From assembly GCA_016748015.1 (NCBI GenBank), contig JAAOMT010000764.1, positions 1 to 64,000 of the forward strand: a stretch of 64,000 bases of DNA, given 5' to 3'. Of the stretch, positions 34,391 through 46,600 are shown piece by piece. Position 1 is the first letter of the stretch. Every line of letters begins with the position of its first letter. The position numbers and the translations under genes are program-made. A model generated the notes under the pieces. It did not search any database and had not been told where the DNA came from. It worked only from the letters and a program-made list of their open reading frames with translations. The DNA is from Geosiphon pyriformis. Lineage: Eukaryota; Glomeromycota; Glomeromycetes; Archaeosporales; Geosiphonaceae.

Positions 34391-36097
34391 GGGTAAAAGG
34401 TAAAGAATGATTATCAATTTCAAATAAGTTGCATTTGATAGAATTGTTTTAATATTCAGTTTCGCCATCCTTACTCATTTCTCAATTTTCCCACCAGCTG
34501 AACGTCATAGGAACTTCGATCTGGCTTGTGAAAGAAAAACAAAGACTTTAACTTTCATGTAATTTACGAATCCCTGTCTTAATTTGATATATGATCAATT
34601 TTGTAGATATCACCGAAAAGTAACAAAACGTAGAAACGATTTATTTAATTTTTGATTTGAGATTTTGTAACCCTATTATAGAATTTAATTTTTATTCGCG
34701 TACCGATTCACGAATGGAATGAAAAAATACGATTGCTACTCGATTTTTCAGAGAAGTCGAAAGAAAGCAACCAACTACGTTTACGAAACCTTTTCCAGAT
34801 GCAGCTTATGAAAGAGTGTTTGGAAAAATGGTTTGTTGGATTTTTTGAATTCATTTTAGAGTGAAATAATTTTATTTTTGAGGGGTTTGGGTCTTTTACC
34901 ACTTCGGTTTCTAAATAAGTTCTAGGATAACTTCTTTAATAACCTCCAATTACAATCACCGAATTTGGCTCCCAATCTATAGCCTGTTTGGTACGCAAAC
35001 GGAGAATATTAATCATATTCACAAAGATCCACTAATTATGTCGCATTCGTATTGCGCACGAATATGTGGATCTTTGGGTACATCCATCCTGCTTTAGCTT
35101 CTTTTTGTTTAAAAACAATATTTCTGGAAGAGTCAAAGTTGGGGGATTTTCAATTAATAAATAGAGCTAGGTTAGGATGTAATAATTTTAATTTTATTTA
35201 TACCAGCCATGCCTTTTTATAGTCATTTATCGAATGTGAAGAGTCTAGATAAATTTCAGAAACTCATGATACCTAATAGAAGATGCTGCCGCATGATCCT
35301 TAGCCACCTCTACACAGGGTGATCATGTTTTGAGGCTCCGCGACTTGAGTTTAATTTTACTGCTTCCTTGCCCCATCACACAGCCTTCATAATACTAGAG
35401 TCGACTTTACAAAAGATTACCCGATTTTGGACGTTCATCATTTGCCTCACACATATTGAAAGATATTGCGAATATTGCAAGATATATTAGCATCGCAATT
35501 CCACAATGTAAGATACACTGCAATTATTAGAGCGTAATAATAGGTGAGAGATTTATCAACCCAAAACTACTCGAGAACGCGGTTCAAGCTCATCAAGTAA
35601 AGCACACCACATGACCACGAGATCGTGGACATTAAAATAAAACCTGCCAATAGCTATTTTGGAAAAACAATTGGCGGTATTTAGGCCTTTGCATGTCATG
35701 CAATGGTAACAATTTTGTTCGAGATTATATTTGCTAGTTGGCAACAGTATTGAGAGAAATAGAAAATTGAATACATGAAATCTTTTCTTTGCAAGAACTA
35801 ATTTAAAGAAATTTTATATTAAAAAGACTTTCCCCCTAAATCAACGGATAAAAACCGCAATGAATATTGTAAGATATCAGCCATTGACCACCAAAATTAT
35901 TTAGCAATTGGCTGAAGTTTTAACGCGGTTTAACTATTTTATTTTAATTTCTCAAAAAGAGCTAATAAAGATGTGAATAAGTATTGAAAATTGAGTGGTG
36001 GTTTCTCGTAAGAAACCTTATTCCTGAAGAAGATTGAATTTTATTTGATTTTGATAATTATCCTTCTTAAATGTCTATCCTAATATTATATTTGCAG
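34391..36097. other. Intergenic region with a compound inverted repeat
   Basis: About 1.7 kb of mixed composition. It contains nested inverted repeats at 35022-35076. A minus-strand frame at 35556-35744 has balanced composition (CYHCMTCKGLNTANCF, MWCALLDELEPRSRVV) but no ATG-led structure or family match. A 37-codon plus-strand frame lies near 35211-35324. I cannot support either as a gene. Confidence 0.35.
35022..35076. repeat. Nested inverted repeat
   Basis: CAAAGATCCAC (35022-35032) is matched by GTGGATCTTTG (35066-35076). Within the loop, ATTCGT (35045-35050) is matched by ACGAAT (35058-35063). Together they form a compound hairpin about 600 bp beyond the SLC41-like stop codon. It might be a protein-binding palindrome or a transposon relic. 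Confidence 0.5.
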
Positions 36098-36468
36098 GAA
36101 ATGTTTTAGAAAATGACTTTAATCGTTTAAATAACGACCAAAACAAGTTGAATATATCAGGATGAGGAAATTTAGTGGTGTATAAAAGAGCAATCATTGA
36201 ACTTTTGGAAAAAGCACTTGCTTTCATACATGAGGTCTATGATGGTAGACAGCAGCAATTTGTTGGAGGAACCAAGAAATTTGAACAGATTGGCCAGACT
36301 ATAATTGATTTCGGGAAAAGATTTCACGATTTTTGTGGGTTTTTTTTAGTTCTTGAATTTGAATTTTCTGTCAGCAGAAAGTTTATTTTCTTGTTACAAG
36401 CATTGATAAACCAAAGAGACATCGATGTTTCAAAACTTAAATTAATTTTACATGATTATTTTCTATGA
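36098..36468 (+). pseudogene. Unrecognised frame with one internal stop
   Basis: After a TTTGCAG acceptor-like site, one frame is open to 36468 except for a TGA at 36163-36165. Before the stop: NVLENDFNRLNNDQNKLN. After it: YKRAIIELLEKALAFIHEV, DGRQQQFVGGTKKFEQIG and QTIIDFGKRFHDF. Composition is protein-like, with a helix-forming, charged character. It has no start codon and no partner exons I can identify. A decayed gene or a TE-derived fragment is likely; the family is not recognised. Confidence 0.35.
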
Positions 36469-36599
36469 AAAGCTTCAGGGCGACTATCAATCAAGATGGT
36501 AGAGACATTCCCCAGCGATAGTATTTCTTAATTTTCCCGATTGGAATATTTGTATGCTATACCAAATTGGTCATAATTAAAATAGCTGATCTTTAGAAT

Positions 36600-39500
36600 A
36601 ATTGTCACTGTTATTGTCATTGTAGCTTTTACATGTTTATTGTTTTATATAAGTAAGAGACTATCACTTTAACTTTTTTTTTACACTTTTACAAAGTGTA
36701 GCCCAATTACTAACTATGACATAAAATCTAAAAATATTACAAATAACCATGACTTACGTGTTTTTTACATGTAACTAGTCATCTAAACCAGTTAAGACCA
36801 AACTAGTTAAATTTACAGAAGCAAACTTACCCAATATAATCATCTTTTGCATAATTACAGATTATTACTACCAAAAACTAAACCAGTTAACTATAATACA
36901 GTTTTATTTGCATCTAACTTAATGTTAAAAGCTTAAAGCTATTAAAAAACCATTATTTTTACAAAATTCTTCTTATTAATAAAAAAATCTGAATTATTAT
37001 TAAACATATTGTTATTAAATAAATCATTTATGTCATATTCTATCTTAAGATTAATAATTTTCTTATTTAAATTTGCAACAATTTTTTTAAAATACCATTA
37101 TTTTTTTTAATTATAAGAATTTTTTTCTTTATTTTAATATCAATAAAAGTAAAAATATTTATTAATTTTGTAATTAAAACAATCTAAAAACCAATAAACT
37201 TGACAATAAACTTAATTAACAAAGTTTAGCTTCATCAACTTTGATTAAAAAGAGGTTAACTTAAAGCTAATCATAAAATTAATATCAATAACAATAGAAA
37301 AAACCAAAGAAATAGTAATTTTTACATATAATTTTAGATTAATAAAACAAAATTTAAAAACCTTAGAAACAATCACAGATTTTAAAAAAAAAACAAGAAC
37401 ATTTTATAATCTACAGCCAAAAAATTTACATTTAAATATTTAAAAAAAAGTTAATAATTAGGGATTTTTTATTAAATACAACTTTTTTTAAAGTATTGGT
37501 TTTAATAATAGTAGTATTTAAATTTTTAATGAAAATTAAAATTAACAATAATATATCTTAACTATTAAACAAAATTAAAAAAATTAAAAAAATTTAAATA
37601 TTGTTTTTTATAAAAACTAATCAGCAAACCAAAATAACATGTAAAAATACATATAACTTAAAATAAATAATATTGTATTATGACTGACCAACAAGCTTTA
37701 AGTTAATACCAACAACTTTGCCAAAAACACTTAAAATATTTTTAATATTATTTATAGTAACTTTAAAAAAAATATTATAAAAAATTACAATAACAAAAAA
37801 CAAAACCAAACACAAAAACCATAAAAAACTTTGTAATTTTAAGAATAGAAAAAATAAGTAATTTAACAAGCTTAAATTGTATAATAGCATCTAAAAAAGC
37901 TTAATATTGTTCTTAATAGTTAATTTTAATTAAAAAAAACATATAAAAACTAAAATATAATTTTAACAAAAGCTATTTTAACTTTTAAAAATTTTTCAAG
38001 TATTAATATAAAAACCACTTATTCAAATTTTTTTTAATAACTTATAATAATTTTTTAATTATTAAAAAAAATTAGGTTCTATTTAATTTATTTAATTTTT
38101 AAAATCTAATAATTTAATAAATCAATTAGTTGAAATTATATATAAAAACATAACTTGTTTTGTTTTTAAGATTAATTAAAATTTGTTATATTAAAAAACA
38201 GGAAAAACCACAACTATATTTTTTATAAAAAAAAAACTGGTTTTATTATAATTAAAATATTATTAAAGATACCAAAAAAAACAGAGTTTTTTGATATTAT
38301 TACAGTTAAATTTTTTACTTTTTAGCTTTTATTTATTTATTTATTTAACCATAATTAGTCACATGTATTAGTTACTAATATTATTAAATTAGCCATCTTA
38401 TTTTTAGAATTAGTTATTAATGTAATTATTAACTTGATCAATGACTTAATTATTGACTTAGTTATTAACCTAATTATTAACTTGATTATTGACTGAGTTA
38501 TTAATATAATTACTAACCTAATTATTGATCTTTTTTGAAAATATATAAACAAGATCTTTTAAAGTTATAGAAAAGCATTTACATTTGAATTACAGTCAAA
38601 TTAATACAATAATATTAATTCTTTATTTTTTTTTTACTATTTCTTTTCTCTTTTCTTTTTTTAATTTGTATAATTGTTAGTTTTTGTGAAATATATTAAA
38701 TAAACGTTTACTGAAAAGTATAACTGATATCTAATATTGAATTTTAAAAAGTGTTAACATAAGACATAAAATTATTTTAGCATGTTATCTTTTGTTGACA
38801 GTACAAACTATCTCTCTACTTTTAAATTTTCTTGTTACTTTTTGGAAAGAATAGCAATTGAGATATTTATGAGACTGATCTTACACATAAAATTCTTATT
38901 AATTTAATTTACTTATTAAAGTTGAATTATTTTTTTGATTATTTTATCACTATACAATACTGTTATTTCTTGCTATCTGTTAGCTTGTTAATCAAACTGT
39001 AACAGTATTACAAAAAAATTAATAACTTATTTAAAAAAAAAGAAAAAAAAATTGCTTTTTTGCTGTTTTGGCTTTCTTATTATTTAAATAGCTAAAAGAA
39101 AAAATGCAAAAAAAATAACAGCTTGATTACCAACCTAAGATTAAAAACTTTAAAACTTTTTGAATAATAGTGATTACATCAGAACTATTTTTAGTATGCT
39201 ATTTTTAAGGAACTTTGAAAAAAAAACTTTTATTTAAAGCAAAAAAAGTATTTTAAAATTAGCAAAAACCTAGTTTACTTCAATATTATTTAAAAAAAGC
39301 ATTTTTATAAAGCGTTGTTAAGCAGTCTTTATAGTTGTAAGTGTTTTTAGTGAAGATATTACAAATAATTTCAAGTACTATGGAGTTTACAATATTTTTA
39401 CTCTTTGCTTTAAGTGTTTTCATAAAAATACAAAAAAAAGCTTATATAAAAGAAAATAAAGTTAATTAAATTAAAAATAGTAATAAAAACAATAAAAATA

Positions 39501-40130
39501 ATTAAAAAGATTCAAAAAACAATAAATTTTAAGATATTTCAAAAAAATTATTAATTAAAAGTTAATTAATAATATGATCAGATTTAAATCAATTTATTTA
39601 TAAAATAATTAATATAAAAGAAGACAAAAACTCTCTACTTTTGTTCAAGTCATATAAATTGAATTAAATATGACAAATTTACAAGTTTGTACAATAAAAA
39701 TTAATTGTATTCATAATATTAAAAAAAGTTATAATGCAATACTTTATCATAAAAATCAATTCTATTTATAATAATCAATTTTTCATTAAAATTTTGTTTT
39801 GTTTATAGTAAGCATTTTTTTAAAAAATCTTTGACTTTGTTTATAGTAAAAAATTTTCTATATTAATGAAAAGCAATAGTAGTTTTTCAAATATATAAAT
39901 TGTAGCATTATCCAAAAGACTTGAATATTTTTTGGAATTTTGTATTGGGATATTAAATTTTAATACCAATATAATTGATAATATCTGAATTTAAATTTTT
40001 CGTAAGAAATTCATTTTTTTGTTTCAAAATATTATGTATTGTTGTTTCCTTTATGTTAAATTAATTTGTTAATGCAATGTTGGATTAATTTATTTAGATT
40101 TTGAGGGCTCTTTATTAATTGAGTAATTTT
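36600..40130. other. Gene desert, AT-rich, plus strand richer in C than G at its left end
   Basis: No supportable gene. From about 36650 to 38000 the plus strand has visibly more C than G (many CCA, AAC and ACC words). The minus-strand frames at 37678-37890 and 38355-38552 are composition artefacts or repeat-derived. A 12-bp tandem repeat lies at 38413-38530. Confidence 0.45.
38413..38530 (+). repeat. Tandem array of a degenerate 12-bp unit
   Basis: About ten units resembling ATTATTAACTTG follow each other without gaps. From 38449 on, three variants recur in the same order (ATTATTGACTTA, GTTATTAACCTA, ATTATTAACTTG and their mutated copies). This gives a 36-bp higher-order period. No coding role is seen. 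Confidence 0.7.
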
Positions 40131-40135
40131 GCGTC

Positions 40136-41298
40136 TACAGGAGGATGAGAAAAATATCGAATATTTCGTGCACGCGTTTTTTTGTAAAATAAAAAGCATT
40201 GGAATGTTTGGTTAAATGGGAGTTAAATTAGGATAAAAAAAACCAAATCTTCTTCTAATTGTCGCGTATTACTGAACGAAATGAGACACGCAAAAAATAT
40301 TACTCCAGAACAAAAAAACAAGCATTTTTTCATGCCACAAATTAAATGCTTCACAAAAAGAAATTGTTGAAAATTGTTGGATGTTCTCAAAAAACTGTTT
40401 CACAAAATTTATTGAATAAAAATTCATCGAAAAAACAATTTGGACGTCCTCGAATCATGACAGGTCCAAAAGGCAAGATGTTAACAGAAAATCTTGCTCA
40501 AAATAAAGAATCTCGACGAATCAATTTAATGTAAATCTAACGACTTTTTTCCAACCAAAACAATGGCCAAATAGTATCAAAATGAAAATTTTGAACGTGC
40601 TTTGAAAGAAGAGGTTATTCGCTCTTGTATTCCATGAAAGAAACCTATAATTTCGATTGAAAAGAGGCTAAAGACTCTATTTTGCTAGAAATAAAATACA
40701 GACATTGGACTGTAAATGACTAAAAAAATGTCATTTGGTCAGATGAATCAACATTTTTCACAATTTCAAACTTGAAGATGGGGTCGAGTTTGACGAGGAG
40801 TCTCATAATGAGTGAATTGCTTCAACTGTAAAGCACAGTTCAGCAAGAATGGTTTGGTTTTTTTTCATGGATTGGTTTTAGGACCCATTGTTCCATTAAA
40901 AGGTTCAATTACTGGTATTACTCATTGCTTGTGAAGTTTGGGCTAATTATGCTATATCAACTCTTGACGCACATCCATGGCAAGTTCAAAAGAAGTTTTT
41001 TTTTGAAGAGGACAATGCTCCAGTACACATTTCAAAAGTTGCCCAAATTTCTTAGAATTTAGCCATGACCATCACAAAGTCTTGAACTTAATCCTATTTA
41101 AAAATTATGATCTTTTGTTGAGTCAGGATTTCAAAAATGCAATCTTCAACATCTAATATTCAAGAATTGGAGTTAATGATTATAGAAGAATGGAATGTAC
41201 TGCCTCAAAAACTATACCGAAAATTAATTAGTTCTATACTTGGCAGAATTGAAGCTATTATCTTAGCCAAAGGTGGAAGTATACCACATAGAGGTATA

Positions 41299-41354
<56 letters not shown>

Positions 41355-41427
41355 GTTAAATAAATGTAAAAGCTTTAGTTTATCATTTTGAAAGTTTATA
41401 AATAATATTATTGTCGTCTCCTGTGTA
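40136..41427 (+). mobile_element. Decayed Tc1/mariner-like DNA transposon
   Basis: Fragments of a transposase lie in order but in shifting frames with many stops. These are an N-terminal helix-turn-helix region (LVGCSQKTVSQNLLNKN-like, about 40340-40520), a first catalytic-Asp block WSDEST (about 40735-40755), GPIVPLKGSITGITH (about 40880-40930), a second catalytic-Asp block FFEEDNAPVH (about 40995-41030), and a C-terminal NIQELELMIIEEWNVLPQKL stretch ending AKGGSIP (41137-41290). This order is that of Tc1-type transposases. Candidate ends are TA-CAGGAGGATGAG at 40136 and, on the other strand, TA-CACAGGAGACGAC at 41427, giving an element of about 1.29 kb. The ends match only partly, so the boundaries are tentative. 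Confidence 0.75.
41302..41354 (+). repeat. (TTA)n microsatellite in the transposon's 3' end
   Basis: About 17 TTA units directly follow the transposase C-terminal coding remnant. Confidence 0.95.
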
Positions 41428-42113
41428 TGAGATGAAATCTTTAGAAACGTGGACATCAAAAGAATTTCTTGATTAGCCGTTTCCCTTTTAATAATTTAAT
41501 TATGCCAATATTGCGAATTTGTATGTTGATGAAACGGCAACTAAAAGTGTACAAAGGCTTTTCAATCACTTGTTACCCTTATCTAATTTACCATACAACA
41601 TCCAAAAAGAAAAGGAAATTTAGCTAACAGAACCTCAGCCGCTGTGAAAACAATTCTCTTGAATTGACTCCAAAAGGAAGTCTAAAACTTTAAACATCCT
41701 ATACACAATCTCGGAAACAGATTTGTGTGTCAATCAAACCTATTTGAGAATATTCACTATCGACTAATCCAGCATCACAGCAGAAACCATTAAAAAATCT
41801 ATCAATATATAATTACAAATAAAAAAAAAATAAATCTAGCCCAGCTTGCCAGACGAAATCACTATTATATGAAAACGATTGCTTTCTTTCGACAGATTAT
41901 AGTCTCGCTTGAAGAAATAATATTTTCTTTTAGCTGCTTTAGCCTAATAAAAAACTTCACTTTTCACTTAATTATTAACTACTGATATATTACACAGAGA
42001 CGTATGGTCACGTTCACTTTTAATTTTGATGTCTGAATGCTCCACTTACCACCTTTAAAAAAATTTCAAAGACTAATGTTAAACATCATACTATCACTTA
42101 TTAAGTCCCCCTT
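41428..42113. other. Intergenic, 3' flank of the TLC-like gene
   Basis: Moderately AT-rich with no open frame of note. It separates the dead transposon from the 3' end of the minus-strand TLC-like gene. Confidence 0.4.
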
Positions 42114-43617
42114 TCAAAGCTTGATTTCCTCCAAATTTGAATTAAAATGTTTGAAACTCTTCATGCTTAGATGATCCGAAACTTGTTTCACCGTCAACCA
42201 GGGCAATGTTTTAGCGATCGAATCAAGAAGATCAAAAGACGCGCGGTTAAGATTCATCTTATAATCAATTTCAAAGTTTTCTTCTGGATTGTAAGTAAGA
42301 GATCTATGATTCAGTGTCTCTTCACTGGCTGTAGTATTATGACCTGAATCACTGCCTTCTAATCTGCGAAGGGTTGTTGAGAGTGATTCATTTTGAGTTG
42401 CATCAAATTTTTCCTGAAAGAAACCCGAAGTAGACATTTCCTTCTGCACTGACTCCTTACGCTCTTTTTCTGTACGTCTTGCTCGTAATGCAATTACCCA
42501 TACGACATATGCCGACCATAATTGCGTCATGAAAAGCCCAGCTAACAGAATGGGTAAAATAATATTGAATCCGAGAAGCTGTGAATAGTTTCCTTTTTTA
42601 TAAAAAGGCAAAAAGAATTGAGGCCATTTAGTACATTTAAAATTAAATAAATATTTACTTGTGACAAAGTCTGCTTTTTTTTCTCACCTGGATTAGGTAG
42701 TAAATATATTCCCCAAAAAGTAAATGCCCAAATAAGACCTGCAACTTTCGCGAGAAAAACTTGCACAGCTGAAAAGAAAAGTACTGGCGCTGCCCAAGAT
42801 GGCTTTAATCGGTAGAATAATAATCCGAAAAATGTTGTCTGTTCTGTGGTTGCTTGAAAAATCAAAATAACGCCCAGACTAAAAAGGTGCAGATTGGCCC
42901 TATTATTTTTTGGAAAATAGCTTTTTAGTTAGGGATCACATAAAAATGAAGAATTTCTAACATAAAGTCTTACGTGTCTATAAGGACGTAATATGCTATG
43001 ACATTGATTGCAATGGATATTAAATGATGGAAGATCAAAGGTATTCGCATACTTCGGTAAATCAATTCGAAAATATATCTAGAAAAATGTATATAGAGTA
43101 CATAAAGGTTAGATCTTTCTAAAAATATTTCTTTCTATCGAAAGAGGCAATTAGTCTTGAAACTTACAAATCAACCATTAGAAGACAACAAGTTTGAGAC
43201 AATTGATAATTAGTATAATTCAATTCGACTCGCAGTACCGGATATATTGAAATTTGAATAACCAATATGACTGTTGTGAAAATAATTTCCAAAATATAGG
43301 TAGTGCAATTCTTGACGTGCGTTGCACTCATATTAGGAACCACACGTCGTAATATGAATTCGGTAACCCGTGAAGTGGCCCATAGCGTAAGCAGATAGAA
43401 AATATGGTTGCACGTGAATATGTACAATGTAGTTTGATTGACTTTAGGAGAGAATTTTGTAGAAGGGTTCTTTTAGTCTATAAAATAGTTATCGCTCCCG
43501 AAAATCTTAAAAATTAAGAGGCAGCTTACGTTTTTCATCACGAATTTTAAAGATTTCTTTCAATTCATCTAGTTCAAAATCTCTCCAGGATGGTGGTAAG
43601 TCATAAGTGTTTGCCAT
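42114..43617 (-). CDS. Polytopic membrane protein with TLC-like domain
   Basis: Exons in gene order: 43617-43530, 43441-43168, 43078-42974, 42899-42688 and 42592-42114. They give 385 residues and TGA with matching phases. A hydrophilic start (MANTYDLPPSWRDFELDELK) precedes several membrane helices. Residues about 119-145 contain VDLYIFELIYRSMRIPLIFH followed by HLISIAI, with the His pair at 138-139. This resembles the histidine-containing helix of TRAM-LAG1-CLN8 domain proteins. After the last helix comes a basic patch (RARRTEKERKE) and a hydrophilic Ser/Glu/Asn-rich tail of about 125 residues, probably cytosolic. Known TLC proteins include ceramide synthases and lipid-handling factors. This one lacks a recognisable ceramide-synthase signature, so the biochemical role is open. 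Confidence 0.6.
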
Positions 43618-46600
43618 TGTCCAGCTAATAGTATACAAGTTATAATAAAGGATAAGTCAAAGCTTTTTGGCAAAGAAAGAAAGAAAGAAAGAATAATAAT
43701 AATCACCTAATGGTAGAATTGTGAATTCTTGATGAAAAATAGAAGAAAAAGGCCATGCCTTTTTATCCTGAAACTTCGAGATGATCCAAAACAGTAGTTG
43801 TTTGCAATTCATATCGGTTGCTTTCCATGTTGATAATTTTGTTATGTCAATTCCCTCCGCATGTGACTCTTATCAAATGTCGAATTGTTTTTGCACACAA
43901 GACGAAAGATTCAGCGTTCTGAAATTTGCTAGGGCGAATAAAGTCTTGAATACTTTTTTTCGTCACAAAAACATTCCCCAAGTTTCCCTAATATTTTTAT
44001 TAAACCTTACCTGGGATTAGCTCCATGAACTTTGGGAGAAGGCTTCGACATTATTCTCGTTGTTAACGACCTTTTCTTTTCCACAAGAAAAAAACATGTT
44101 TGTAAACAGCAATCTCAAAAAACTGGTGATTATTTTAAGAATTTCTAAGAAGGATGTTTTTTCGGCTTTGTTTAAATTTGGTAATTTGCCAAATTAATCT
44201 CTTGACTTCTAGTTGGTCAAAACTAATTGGTAAAAACTCTGTTTGTGTTACTAAGACTGTTAAAGGTTACAAGATCTGGAAGCAATAGAATAAGATGTGT
44301 TACTGTTTGTTTTAAAACTAAACAAAGTTTATTATATTATTTTAGTATTTATGCCAAGAAAAATGGTTCTATTTTCCATTTTATTGTTTTTGGTAACAAA
44401 TTTTGAGCTCAAATGGTTTTGTTAAATTATTTGTTTGGTTTAGTTATAAATACAATTGTTAAATTCTTAGGTTTTTTATTGTTTGTTTTGAAACTAAAAC
44501 TGAATATGTTAAAAAAACATAAACCTGCTTTTAGATAAAATCTTAAAGTTGATGTCTAGATTAAATAATTTGTCTTTAATTGTTTTTCAAATATCTGTTG
44601 CTGTTTTTTTAGCATTGATTTCTGGTTTGAATATAATTCTAAATAAGTCTTTTAAAGAAACCAATAATTTGTTATTCTTAAGTCTTGGAGTTTTTAATCT
44701 GTTTGTGTTTAAATTAAATAGTTTAAAAGTTATAATGACAAAACTTTTGGGTTTTTAAGATTGTTCTTTCAAGATTTTTTACAATAATTAATTTAATTTA
44801 GAAAATTACAACTTGTAAATAAGAGAAATAAACAATTTTGTCAAGTAAAATAATATAATAAAATAAAATAATATTATAATTTTTGTTGTTATTAAAACCA
44901 AGTTAAAAAATAGAGTCAAACTATAAATTATAAACAACTTTAAAAATATAAGAGTTTTTACTTTGGTATTGTAATTATTATTAATAAAAACATAGTTAAA
45001 CATATATACAAAATTTTTAAAATAATTAATCAGCTTTTGTTAATTAATTTGTTTTTTAAAAACAAACTTTTTATTATAATTTTAGAAGTTTATACTAAAG
45101 TTTTATTAAAAATATATTTAGTTTAAGCAAATAACATAAATTTTTTAATAGTTAAAACTATAAATAAAAGCACTTTTAAGATTTTAAATAATAATTTCAA
45201 TAAAAATAAAATTGAATACAATGCTAACTTTAAAAAGTGTTTGGATTTAAGTTGTTTAATTTTTAATAGTAATTTTTTAATAAAGACTCTTATTTAATCC
45301 AATTTTAAAGACATAAAAAAAACTATAGATTTTATTTTTATTAATAAAAGTCTTATTAATTTAATATATAATTAAGTTGTTTATAATTTAGACTATATCA
45401 ATTGTTATTTAATTAAATACTATATGTAAACAAGTTAATAAAAATTATTAAAAATACAAAATTTACAATATAAAAAATTTAAGTAAAATTTAATAATCTA
45501 TTTTTAATTAATATTTTAAATATTATAAATAATTTAATATTTTGATGGCTTTTAATACTTAATATCTTATTTTTTTTTAGTATAGTATTTAGTTTATTCA
45601 GGTATTTTTTATCTTTTTGATAAGTTATTTAATTTTTTATAAATTAATTTTACATTTTAGTTTTATGCTTTTTATTAAACTATTTTTGTTGTAATTTTAC
45701 TGCCTATTTTTTAATTAATAAATTTAACAAAAAGAAAATTGATATTTTATTAATAATTATAATTAAAAACTATTAATTTAATAAATAGTATTAGTAAATT
45801 TATGTCTTTAGTATCTGTTGTTTTGTTAACAATATAAATAAAGTAAGTATTTTAACAATAATAATTTCGATTTATAAGATTTTTTTGATAACATAATTAG
45901 TTTTCTTAGATAATTAATAAATTTAAATTATAACTTAATTTTTAAACTATTAGATTGTTAAATTTTGAATTATTTTTTATTTTATTATTATTATTATTAT
46001 TATTATATATACTTATTTCTAATAATACAAAATATTTTGGTATTTTTAATTATTTTTCTTTTATTTTTTAGTTATTTTTGGTATTTTTTGGTATTTTTAA
46101 TATTTTTAACATTTTTTGTATTTTTAAAATCTCTTTAAGTATTTTAAAATTCCTGTTATTTTCTTTATTATATTATTATTTTAATGTTATTTAAAATGCT
46201 AAGTTTTTTGGTTTTTTTAAAGGTCTTTAACTTAAACGATAATAACAAATTATATGTTTTTTTAGATAAGTAATTTAAGTTAAACTTGATTAAAAAAATT
46301 AATTTAGAATATTATTAAAAAATGGTTTTAATAATTTTATTTTAGAACCTATTTTGGCTTATACAAAAAAAACATATAAGATTCATAAAATAATTAAGTT
46401 TAATTTAATTAAAAATTTATACATTAAAATTGTTATTGTTAAATATATAAAAACATTTATTATAAATAAAATTATATTAATAAAAGTATTTTACAAAAAT
46501 TTTTTTAAAAAGTAATTTTAAATTATTTAATAAAAAATAATAATTTGGTTAAAAATAAGATAAATATTATTATTAAAAATTGAACCAAAAAGTGAATAAT

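Noticed and set aside
35211-35324. 37-codon frame starting MPFYSHLSNV
   Set aside because: Short, without splice partners or family features. The shared GCCTTTTTATA word at 35214, 43756 and (minus strand) 42600 was also noted but is too short to interpret.
41205-41459. Asparagine-repeat frame on the minus strand
   Set aside because: It is the reverse strand of a (TTA)n microsatellite inside the transposon relic.
44549-44758. 69-codon hydrophobic frame
   Set aside because: No homology features; it lies in a T- and G-rich desert where hydrophobic frames arise by chance.
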